A stretch of 5,984 nt of DNA from Anaerolineaceae bacterium (GTDB lineage: Bacteria > Chloroflexota > Anaerolineae > JAAYZQ01). The DNA lies in the NCBI GenBank assembly GCA_012514775.1, contig JAAYZQ010000629.1, forward strand, positions 1-5,984, read 5' to 3'. A program made the translations under genes and the position numbers. Below the pieces are notes generated by a model. That model made no database searches. It saw only the letters and a program-made list of their open reading frames with translations, and was not told the DNA's origin. Below, in pieces: positions 1 through 5,442 of the stretch; positions within the stretch are counted from its first letter, which is position 1; each line of letters begins with the position of its first letter.

Positions 1-12
1 CGCGCCAACCTC

Positions 13-41
13 TTGCCAAACGAGCGGGAAAATGGTAGAAT
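13..41 (+). promoter_or_regulatory. sigma70-type promoter of the tRNA-Lys gene
   Basis: A -35 element TTGCCA (13-18) and a -10 element TAGAAT (36-41) are separated by exactly 17 bp, the optimal spacing for the housekeeping sigma factor. Each matches the consensus at 5 of 6 positions. Transcription would start near 48, only about three bases before the mature tRNA 5' end at 51, so the precursor would have almost no leader. Confidence 0.7.
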
Positions 42-50
42 ACCTTGCGT

Positions 51-124
51 GGGCCGTTAGCTCAGTCTGGCAGAGCAGCTGCCTTTTAAGCAGCGGGTCG
101 CAGGTTCGAATCCTGCACGGCTCA
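51..124 (+). tRNA. trnK: tRNA-Lys (anticodon UUU)
   Basis: The sequence folds into a full cloverleaf. The acceptor stem 51-57 pairs with 117-123 with one G-T wobble. The D stem is GCTC 60-63 with GAGC 73-76. The anticodon stem is GCTGC 78-82 with GCAGC 90-94, around a seven-base loop holding TTT at 85-87. The T arm is GCAGG/CCTGC with loop TTCGAAT. Anticodon UUU reads the lysine codons AAA and AAG. The discriminator is A124. The next bases are CCT, so the CCA tail is not encoded in full and must be added by tRNA nucleotidyltransferase. It has its own promoter and terminator and is therefore a single-gene unit. Confidence 0.97.
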
Positions 125-131
125 CCTGGAG

Positions 132-162
132 CGTCCGCGGTAAAAGCTGCGGGCGTTTTTTT
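132..162 (+). terminator. Rho-independent terminator of the tRNA-Lys unit
   Basis: The arms CGTCCGCGG (132-140) and CTGCGGGCG (147-155) form a 9-bp stem with two G-T wobbles around the loop TAAAAG. Seven T residues (156-162) follow. It begins eight bases after the tRNA 3' end. Confidence 0.9.
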
Positions 163-307
163 GTGGCGGCAATGTTCTTTGAGGTCGAGGGCGGCGGAAC
201 GCGGGAGGGGCGTGTGGTGTGCCTGCGGCCTGGGCAACAGGACGGTAGGTCGACGGCGAGCGACCTCCCCAGGGGGTGCGGCCCGGGCCGGCAGGGGGCG
301 AGAGGTA

Positions 308-346
308 CGCCAGCCATCATCCGGCGACTGCGGACGATGGCTGGCG
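308..346 (-). terminator. 16-bp hairpin at the end of the ubiquitin-like operon (no T-tract)
   Basis: The arms 308-323 and 331-346 pair along 16 bp around a 7-nt loop; the outer 11 bp are perfect and the inner part has one mismatch that pairs as G-U in RNA read from the minus strand. It lies 23 nt beyond the stop codon of the last operon gene, where a terminator or mRNA 3'-end stabilising hairpin is expected. No T-run follows on either strand, so it is not a classical intrinsic terminator. It could instead be an RNA processing signal, a Rho-assisted end or a dispersed palindromic repeat. Confidence 0.5.
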
Positions 347-369
347 GTAGGTCCGAGGGTTTGGCCCGG

Positions 370-876
370 TTACCCGCCCTGTGGCCCGCCCCACAGCAGG
401 GAGATGAGCCAGGCGAGGATCCAGAGGAGGGCCACCAGCGCCAGGAAGACAAGGCACACAACCAGGCTGATCGCCCCGCCGACGCCAAGGTTGGCATACG
501 TCATCAGGCGGGCGTCCCACGGGGCGCGCCTGATGTCTTGCAGGAGGCGCGTGCGCCACGCAGCGTACAGGGTTGTGGCCAACAGGTAGACCCCGATGGC
601 AAGCAGATAAAAGGCGCCCTGTTTGTCCACGTTGAGATGGCTGGCCGCCAGGCTGGGCCACAGCTTCAGGGCGGCGACGACGGCCAGACTGCCTGCGAAA
701 CCGCTGACCGCCAGGAGGGCCATGCCCAGGCTCGTGCCTTCGACGCCGGGGACGGCCTCCCTGGGCCAGGCCGCCGCCACGGGCGCGGGCACGTAGTGGA
801 CGGGTGCGATGTGCCCCCCGTTCACATAGTACACGCGTTGAGCACTGCTCCGATTGATGGGAATGGGTTGAGCCAT
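370..876 (-). CDS. small multi-pass membrane protein of unknown function, last gene of the ubiquitin-like operon
   Basis: This 168-residue protein belongs to no family I recognise. The first ~45 residues are proline-rich and polar, without a signal peptide. Hydrophobic segments follow at about residues 50-72, 87-107 and 130-163; the last is long enough to cross twice. A basic loop around 107-120 (RTRLLQDIRR) separates the second and third segments and is probably cytoplasmic. The C-terminus is GGPQGG. It starts 3 nt after the E1/JAB stop codon, and its ribosome binding site AAGGAAGG lies inside the end of that gene, so translation is probably coupled. The position suggests a membrane anchor, target or effector of the conjugation system, but the sequence shows no function directly. 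Confidence 0.85.
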   Translation of the reverse strand: MAQPIPINRSSAQRVYYVNGGHIAPVHYVPAPVAAAWPREAVPGVEGTSLGMALLAVSGFAGSLAVVAALKLWPSLAASHLNVDKQGAFYLLAIGVYLLATTLYAAWRTRLLQDIRRAPWDARLMTYANLGVGGAISLVVCLVFLALVALLWILAWLISLLWGGPQGG

Positions 877-879
877 CGC

Positions 880-2349
880 TCACCTTCCTTTCACACGTTC
901 CAGGTGTGTCTGTGTTTCTGGCGCCGGGGGCCAGGCACAGGTTCCGATGCCTGCGGGAGGTGTGGTAGCCACGCCGGGCAGCGGTTCGAGGTCGCCCAAC
1001 CCCAGGCTACCTCCCTCGCCACAAGCGATACAGTCGGGCTGGCGTTCGGCCTGGGCCGGCGCCAACCGCGAAGCCAACAGATCGAAGTAGGCCAGCGGAG
1101 TTGGCGCCCGGTAGCCCGTCCAGAGGTTCACGAACTCGGCCATGGCCAGAGCGGCGACGGCGCAGTTCAAGAAGAGGACGGCGGGTGTAGGCAGATCATT
1201 GTCCTGCACGTAGCCGCGGTCCGCGTGCCGCCGGCGGTCCAACAGGGGCTGCAGGTCTCGGGCTGCCCGGACTCGGTCGATGCCATCAATGCATGCCAGG
1301 CAGAAGGAACCGGGCCGCACCAGGCGCACCTGCCCGCCGCCCGCCGAAAGGCGGCCGCCGGGCGCCGCTTGCAGCCCGGCGCCCAGATCCAGGTAAGGGA
1401 TGAGATACTGGACCGCCATTCGGTTCAAGATCAGGCGGCTGCCGTCGTTATCGGTACAACCGAACAAGAGGTCCAGCCCTTTGAGTGCGGCAACGGCCGC
1501 GGGGTCGGCGACTGACAGGGGCAGGGCACGGACCTGTACGTTGTGGCTGATGCTTCGTGCCAGCCGCCTGGCGACGTCGACTTTGTACCGGCCGTTGCGG
1601 GCGTCGGCGGGCCTGGCGCCCACCAGGCGGTTCAGGTTGCTCACCTCCACCACGTCGGGGTCCACGAGCACCAGGCGTCGGACGCCCAGGTGAGCCAGCA
1701 TCTGCACCACGAGGGAACCGGTGCCGCCGCAGCCCACCACGCCCACGCGGACGCGCTCCATCCGCTGCTGCGCTGCGGACCCGAAAGCCAGGGCCTGGCG
1801 GTGCAGCCAGGGGGCCGGATCGGGCACATTTTCGCCGGGCAGCTCGTGCGAGGTGGGCAACAGATCGGTGATCGGCTGGTCCAGGATCCGGATACAGTCA
1901 ACGGGCACCGTGCGCCGGCTACGACGGTCCCACACGTGAGCATCCAGGCTGTCCTGGCCGACGACCAGGGTTGCATGCGTGACGTGTGGTATCCGGGAGG
2001 CGACGTAGCGGAACTTGAGCTCTTCGTTGGCAAGGTCAAGGGCCGAAAACGCAACGTCGCGGCCGGCAAAGGGGTGGCTGTGGGCTTCGATGAGGCTCAA
2101 GCCCTCCTCGTAGCAGCGCCGCAACACCCCCTGGGAGAACTCGGGTTTTACAGCCAGGTAGTTGCCGGTCTGCCGGACAAAGGCACCGGCCGGCACGGCA
2201 ATGGCCTCGCGTACGAGCAAGCGGCGCCAGCCCGACCCCCGGGCGGTGCCGGCCAGCAAGAAGGCCAGTTGTTCGTCCGAGCCCTGGCCCAGGAGGTGCT
2301 TGAGCACGCCCGGCCAGGCTCCGGCGGGAAAGACAATTTCGTACCTCAT
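880..2349 (-). CDS. JAB/JAMM metalloprotease - ThiF/E1-like adenylyltransferase fusion
   Basis: This 489-residue cytoplasmic protein joins a ubiquitin-removing protease to a ubiquitin-activating-type enzyme. Residues 1-150 form a JAB domain: E26 in DEQLAFLLAG, then HSHP at 90-93 and S102/D105 (SALD) give the zinc-binding JAMM set. Residues 195-430 form the E1/ThiF/MoeB domain: nucleotide loop GCGGTG (206-211), acidic strand end LVDPD (228-232), SNLNR (237-241), K256 and CTDN (298-301). Paired CxxC motifs C350/C353 and C440/C443 would hold the structural zinc usual in this family. Known family roles are C-terminal adenylation of a ubiquitin-like protein and hydrolysis of its conjugates or precursors. 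No cysteine sits where an E1 catalytic cysteine would be obvious. Start: GGGAG lies 4 nt before the ATG, 9 nt after the E2 gene, so the two are probably coupled. Confidence 0.93.
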   Translation of the reverse strand: MRYEIVFPAGAWPGVLKHLLGQGSDEQLAFLLAGTARGSGWRRLLVREAIAVPAGAFVRQTGNYLAVKPEFSQGVLRRCYEEGLSLIEAHSHPFAGRDVAFSALDLANEELKFRYVASRIPHVTHATLVVGQDSLDAHVWDRRSRRTVPVDCIRILDQPITDLLPTSHELPGENVPDPAPWLHRQALAFGSAAQQRMERVRVGVVGCGGTGSLVVQMLAHLGVRRLVLVDPDVVEVSNLNRLVGARPADARNGRYKVDVARRLARSISHNVQVRALPLSVADPAAVAALKGLDLLFGCTDNDGSRLILNRMAVQYLIPYLDLGAGLQAAPGGRLSAGGGQVRLVRPGSFCLACIDGIDRVRAARDLQPLLDRRRHADRGYVQDNDLPTPAVLFLNCAVAALAMAEFVNLWTGYRAPTPLAYFDLLASRLAPAQAERQPDCIACGEGGSLGLGDLEPLPGVATTPPAGIGTCAWPPAPETQTHLERVKGR

Positions 2350-2358
2350 GGGGCTCCC

Positions 2359-2778
2359 TCACGCGACCACCTCGGTCAGGACGGCGCGGACCAAGGCGGC
2401 CAGCTTTAGCAGGTTGTCCCCGCGCCGGACGTCGGTCGTCGGCCGCCAGGCTTCGTTATGCAAATGGATGCAGAACCATCCCCAACCCCGGTCGGCGTAG
2501 CGGTTGTACGCGCTCCGCTCCTCGAAATAGTGCTGGATTGGCCGCCCGGCGTAGGTGCGCAAGAAGCGGTCGATGTAGAATCCGTTGGGTGGCAAGCTCG
2601 GATAACCGTTGGGCAACTCCCACAGTACTTCGGTTGTGCGGCTGTTCCAACCGGCGGGCAGGGCAAAGCGCTCGATACGTACCCAGTGGCCATCCTCCTC
2701 GTCGTATTCCACCGCGCCGTATTCGCGGGCGAGCAGGTAGGCTTCCGCGAAGACGCGCTGTGCTTGTGCGTGGCTCAT
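2359..2778 (-). CDS. E2-like ubiquitin-conjugating protein, Prok-E2_E type
   Basis: This 139-residue protein would carry activated ubiquitin-like protein from the E1 to targets. It shows the E2 hallmark YPSLPP (59-64) after a WELP strand, then F67-YIDRF. The C-terminal signature WGWFCIHLH...WRPTTD...GDNLLKL (99-126) resembles what I recall of bacterial E2 family E, which occurs next to E1-JAB fusions and ubiquitin-like proteins. C103 is the only cysteine and sits where the E2 catalytic cysteine is expected; the eukaryotic HPN tripeptide is absent. The ribosome binding site GGAAG lies about 7 nt before the ATG, and the gene begins 18 nt after the ubiquitin-like gene. The family call rests on motif memory plus strong context. 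Whether C103 carries a thioester is inference. Confidence 0.82.
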   Translation of the reverse strand: MSHAQAQRVFAEAYLLAREYGAVEYDEEDGHWVRIERFALPAGWNSRTTEVLWELPNGYPSLPPNGFYIDRFLRTYAGRPIQHYFEERSAYNRYADRGWGWFCIHLHNEAWRPTTDVRRGDNLLKLAALVRAVLTEVVA

Positions 2779-2796
2779 CGCTCGCTTCCTTTCGGG

Positions 2797-3006
2797 TTAT
2801 TGCCCGTACTCGAAGTAGGGCGCATCGATGAACTCGTCGTCGTCCGCGAGGCGAATTTTGCGCCTGGGAGCGATGACAAAGTTGCCTTCAGGGCGCACGG
2901 CGAGCAAGTTGTGGCCGGGTTTGATCTCCAGCTCTTGCAGGAGCTGCTCGCCCTCCATCTCGTCGGCCAAGATGCGCGGCTCTCCCTGGAATACAATGCG
3001 TGCCAT
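2797..3006 (-). CDS. ubiquitin-like (beta-grasp) modifier protein
   Basis: This 69-residue protein is the probable modifier. Its pattern suits a beta-grasp fold: strand 2-7 (ARIVFQ), a helical stretch around 17-27, strand 33-37 (NLLAV), strand 42-45 and a C-terminal strand after DDDEF (55-59). The segment IRLADDDEF near the end resembles the bacterial Multi_ubiq family, but as a single unit rather than tandem repeats. The C-terminus is EYGQ, with no di-glycine; one glycine precedes the last residue. The adjacent JAB protease could trim the final glutamine to expose that glycine, which is inference. GGAG lies 10 nt before the ATG. The gene sits directly before the E2 and E1/JAB genes, and this context is the strongest argument for its role. 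Sequence similarity alone would be weak. Confidence 0.8.
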   Translation of the reverse strand: MARIVFQGEPRILADEMEGEQLLQELEIKPGHNLLAVRPEGNFVIAPRRKIRLADDDEFIDAPYFEYGQ

Positions 3007-3034
3007 AGTTCTTACACTCCTTTCTCATCCACGG

Positions 3035-3871
3035 TCAGCGGGAAAGGCAGGCGGGCTTTTCCCGGTCAAGGGCGCGCCAGAAATCTTCCTGGCCGATGCG
3101 GCGCTGGATGTCGGACAGGCTAGCGATAGAGGGTGCGATGCGCCAACCAGGGTTGCAGGAAGTGTCGACAATGATGCGGGCGCGGCGCAGCACGGCCATC
3201 CAGATCTCGATCACCGGTGCTGGGACGCCGGGGACAGATGGTTGGACGCCGTTGCGGCTGCGCAGCAGGCGGTGGCAATAGGCCATGAACAGGCCATAGT
3301 CTCGTGCCCGCTGCCCGAGGATACGGGCCGGCGTCCGGGCCACCCGGACAGCGCGGCGGTGCAGAATCCCGGCGCCCCAGGCGTGCAGCCGTTCCCAGCG
3401 GGAAGGCCGGCCCATCGGCAGGCGGCCCCGCGCCCGCAAGATCTCGGCGAGGCGCGCCACGTTGGCCAGCCATCGGAGTTGAAAGGGCCGGGCCGATCCT
3501 TGCTGATCGGTGGCCTCGAAGTCAAGATGGCCGACGTTGCACCAACCGAGCATCGGCACGGTCCTCAACCGCACCCGGCTGACGGAGCAGAGGTGGATCA
3601 CCTCCGAGTGGCGAATCAAGACCCCGTGCTGGAATGTGAGACAGCCGTCGGACCTGGCGACCCAGGAGCGGGCATACCATTGGAGTGTGCAGCTCGTGGC
3701 CCAGAGCAAGGGCAGGCCCGCAAGCGCCGCCAGGGCGACGCACATTTCCAGCTCGAAGGTCAAGGCAGCCCAGCCGATGGCCAGCGACACAAGGCCGGCC
3801 AGCAGCCACTCGGGCGCGATGATGAGCCCCGAACGGCGAAACCTCTCTTGCAAAACGCACTGGCTCTCCAT
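3035..3871 (-). CDS. membrane-anchored bacterial PH-domain protein with an unassigned C-terminal region
   Basis: From the chosen start this is a 278-residue protein. Two hydrophobic helices (about 21-39 and 42-59) form a hairpin. A bacterial PH domain of the bPH_2/DUF304 type follows (about 66-148), with the typical strand pattern ending in FQLRWLANVARLAEILR. Such domains usually lie on the cytoplasmic side beside a helical hairpin. Residues 150-278 match nothing I recognise; they are basic, contain C199, C239 and C275, and probably include helices. Two ATG codons lie in tandem. The one at 3871 has GGAGG at a 5-nt spacing, against 2 nt for the one at 3874, so I chose 3871. The frame stays open further upstream to 4012, but that part looks non-coding. 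It is separated from the other PH gene by 97 nt and from the ubiquitin-like gene by 28 nt. Confidence 0.82.
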   Translation of the reverse strand: MESQCVLQERFRRSGLIIAPEWLLAGLVSLAIGWAALTFELEMCVALAALAGLPLLWATSCTLQWYARSWVARSDGCLTFQHGVLIRHSEVIHLCSVSRVRLRTVPMLGWCNVGHLDFEATDQQGSARPFQLRWLANVARLAEILRARGRLPMGRPSRWERLHAWGAGILHRRAVRVARTPARILGQRARDYGLFMAYCHRLLRSRNGVQPSVPGVPAPVIEIWMAVLRRARIIVDTSCNPGWRIAPSIASLSDIQRRIGQEDFWRALDREKPACLSR

Positions 3872-3968
3872 CATGGCCTCCGTTGATCCAACGGAACCCG
3901 GGGGCGTCGACGAAGCGGATCTCCATGGTAGCAGCGATGATCGGCGGTTCGAATGCGGCTCGCCCGGG

Positions 3969-4511
3969 TCAGGGGCGCTCTTGCCGGTTGTCCGGCAGCC
4001 ACAGCCAGCCATCGGGCCAGGTATCCGGCGAGCCCTGAAAGTTGATCAGTACCTGGACCGGAGCCTGGGCAAGCTGTTGCTCCTGTTGCTCCGCGATTAC
4101 GAGCCTGGAGCCAAAGTCGGCAAAGTGGGCCAGGTTCGGGATGTGCACGTTCGGCCCTGGTATGTGGAGGTGAATGGTGCCCACGCCAAAGAAACGCTGG
4201 AACGGCGTCTGGCTCGGAGATATCACGCCAAACGGTGAGATCAGGTCGGTGGTCGCACCGAGGATGCCCCGGCGGCGTGCCAGCCGGCGGTCGGCGGTAA
4301 AGTAGACGACGTTCCAGGTCCAGGACAGGTAGGTGACCATCGCCCACAGGACGGCGCCGAACCACGGTGCCAGCCCCAATGGGGATCCGAACACCAGTAA
4401 CCCAAAGCCTACGACCACGAGCAAGGCAATGCCTGTCAGTTGTCGCCAGTAGTGCAACAGCCAGTGACGATGATAGAGCGGTGAAGCTGGCGCGTATAGT
4501 TGGTCGGCCAT
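3969..4511 (-). CDS. membrane-anchored bacterial PH-domain protein (bPH_2/DUF304 type)
   Basis: This 180-residue protein starts with a basic, aromatic segment, followed by two transmembrane helices (about 25-42 and 46-63). A bPH_2 domain then runs from about 64 to 140, with the family pattern VVYFTADRRLARRRGILG (68-85) and later SQTPFQRFFGVGTIHLHIPG (100-119). The last 40 residues are polar and rich in glutamine, tryptophan and proline. In this family the domain sits in the cytoplasm next to the membrane; its ligand is generally unknown. The start is secure: a perfect AAGGAGGT lies 6 nt or less before the ATG and directly follows the SWIM gene stop codon. With the next gene it forms a tandem PH pair that may work as a heteromeric complex, which is inference. 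Confidence 0.87.
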   Translation of the reverse strand: MADQLYAPASPLYHRHWLLHYWRQLTGIALLVVVGFGLLVFGSPLGLAPWFGAVLWAMVTYLSWTWNVVYFTADRRLARRRGILGATTDLISPFGVISPSQTPFQRFFGVGTIHLHIPGPNVHIPNLAHFADFGSRLVIAEQQEQQLAQAPVQVLINFQGSPDTWPDGWLWLPDNRQERP

Positions 4512-4528
4512 CTCGGACCTCCTTCCTT

Positions 4529-4909
4529 TTACCCGGTCTCTGGCCGCATCGCCCCGCTCTGCGGCCGGAGTGCCACGGCCTGGACACCGATCTCCTCTCG
4601 GCTGCGTTCTACCTCTTGCCTGCTCGCCAGGTCACCCCAATCCAGGGCGTCTCTGGCCACGAGTTCGTGGAACGCGCGCAGGTGCGAGCAGTAGGCCTGA
4701 TATTTCCGGGCGTGGCAGCAGTCGCACGTCCACACCCCATCCTCTCCCCTGTGCAGCGCGTGCCTGTTGTTAAACCCCTCGACCCAGACGAGCCCCTCGC
4801 TCGTCGGGTGAAAACGCTGTGGCTCTTCCACGTAGCGCCTGGCCTTGTAGATCTGGCTGACACTGGCAGAACACAACATGACCACGACGTTGTGCGTTGC
4901 CGGATCCAT
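4529..4909 (-). CDS. SWIM zinc-finger protein, first gene of the ubiquitin-like operon
   Basis: This is a 126-residue soluble protein. Residues 20-80 fit a SWIM domain: an N-terminal IYKARRYV strand, then a hairpin with VWVEGFNNRHALHRG, then the zinc ligands C62-x-C64 and C74-x-H76 (pattern CxCx9CxH), followed by a helix HLRAFHELVARDA. SWIM fingers are known to bind DNA or proteins, and some eukaryotic ubiquitin ligases contain one. The last 40 residues are charged and may be helical. AGGAGGG precedes the ATG, and the promoter region lies just upstream. The 17-nt gap to the PH gene supports co-transcription. In this operon it could recruit targets for conjugation or could regulate the operon; nothing in the sequence decides between these. 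Confidence 0.85.
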   Translation of the reverse strand: MDPATHNVVVMLCSASVSQIYKARRYVEEPQRFHPTSEGLVWVEGFNNRHALHRGEDGVWTCDCCHARKYQAYCSHLRAFHELVARDALDWGDLASRQEVERSREEIGVQAVALRPQSGAMRPETG

Positions 4910-4936
4910 GCGTTGGTCTCCCTCCTGCCGGGGTGT

Positions 4937-4983
4937 ATCATACGGTCGTTCGAACCACCGGCATTGTCAAGCACATCATACCA
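4937..4983 (-). promoter_or_regulatory. probable promoter region of the ubiquitin-like operon with a palindromic operator candidate
   Basis: On the minus strand there is an extended -10 element TGGTATGAT (4983-4975). Downstream is a perfect -35 hexamer TTGACA (4970-4965) followed 22 bp later by a second TATGAT (4942-4937). The 22-bp spacing is too long for an ordinary promoter, so the extended -10 element, with a start near 4968, is my first choice. Between TTGACA and the second TATGAT lies a 16-bp imperfect palindrome (4944-4959) centred on GTTCGAAC, a possible operator. The SWIM gene starts at 4909. Confidence 0.5.
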
Positions 4984-5105
4984 TGCACGGACACGGCCAG
5001 TCCATCCTCCCGCTTGAGCCCGAGAGGCGTCTTTTGTGGCATCCCCGTACCCCTTGCGTTCTGCTGTGTGACCCCAGGGAGTCGCCACCATTCCACGCGG
5101 GCCGG

Positions 5106-5138
5106 AAACAAAAACGGAGCCGCCTCAGGCCGGCTCCG
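5106..5138 (-). terminator. Rho-independent terminator after the radical SAM/PqqD-like gene
   Basis: On the minus strand CGGAGCCG (5138-5131) pairs perfectly with CGGCTCCG (5122-5115) around an 8-nt loop. The sequence TTTTTGTTT follows (5114-5106). The stop codon of the PqqD-like frame (5125-5127) lies within the loop, so the gene ends inside its own terminator. This insulates the ubiquitin-like operon from read-through. Confidence 0.92.
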
Positions 5139-5442
5139 CTGTGTGCTGCCCCCCTATGGGGGGCCTTCCGGCCTCTAACATGCCGACCTTCCACATCTCG
5201 CCGAGAAGGTCAAGGCCATTCTGCCCGAATCGAGCGGCCAGGTCGGCAAAGGTTGCTGAGCCATCGCAGGCCTCGATCACGGCACGCGCTTCGGCGCGCA
5301 CCGGCAGAACCTGGCCATGCCCCAGGACTGCGTAGCCAAAGGTCTCGGGACGCAGGCGCACGCGAGCCCATGGCCGTATGCCGGCAGGCAGCCTGGCGGT
5401 CGGCAGGCCGCCGCCGGCGCGCTCAGCGGCCTGCGCCGCAAG
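5125..5442 (-). CDS. PqqD-like domain, apparently the frameshifted C-terminal part of the radical SAM gene
   Basis: In the -1 frame relative to the radical SAM part, about 80 residues show the PqqD/RiPP-recognition pattern. They begin VRLRPETFGYAVLGHG (V codon at 5361), continue through EACDGSATFADLAARFG, and end in a helix LLGEMWKVGMLEAG before the stop at 5125. Such domains bind precursor peptides or proteins for radical SAM modification and can be fused to the enzyme's C-terminus. The only start candidate in this frame is GTG at 5361, and it lacks a ribosome binding site. A separate gene is therefore unlikely, and a one-base loss around 5440-5460 joining it to the SPASM part fits better. 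The upper limit at 5442 is an estimate of the joining point. Confidence 0.65.
   Translation of the reverse strand, partial: LAAQAAERAGGGLPTARLPAGIRPWARVRLRPETFGYAVLGHGQVLPVRAEARAVIEACDGSATFADLAARFGQNGLDLLGEMWKVGMLEAGRPPIGGQHTAEPA

Noticed and set aside
247..266. Short inverted repeat AGGTCG/CGACCT
   Set aside because: A 6-bp stem with an 8-nt loop is expected by chance in such GC-rich sequence, and no T-run follows.
163..1515. Long open frame on the plus strand (about 450 codons) opposite the membrane protein and the E1/JAB gene
   Set aside because: It is an antisense shadow caused by high GC. The opposite strand encodes clear JAB and E1 motifs, and the plus-strand product has no domain and a low-complexity Gly/Arg/Gln composition.
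1543..2409. Second long plus-strand open frame opposite the E1/JAB and E2 genes
   Set aside because: Same reason: it mirrors a strongly supported minus-strand gene, and its product shows no recognisable motif.
3522..3926. Minus-strand frame starting at ATG 3926, beginning in the gap between the two PH genes
   Set aside because: It has no ribosome binding site, and most of it overlaps the PH gene in another frame.
3872..3968. Internal promoter in the 97-nt gap between the PH genes
   Set aside because: Only weak matches are present (TTCGAA and TACCAT, 17 bp apart), which is not enough to call a promoter.
3872..4012. Upstream extension of the second PH protein to an ATG at 4012
   Set aside because: It would overlap the end of the previous gene, its residues look like translated non-coding sequence, and the ATG at 3871 has a well-placed GGAGG.
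4609..5091. Minus-strand open frame starting at 5091 across the intergenic region and into the SWIM gene
   Set aside because: It covers the promoter region and overlaps the SWIM gene out of frame, and the product has no recognisable pattern.
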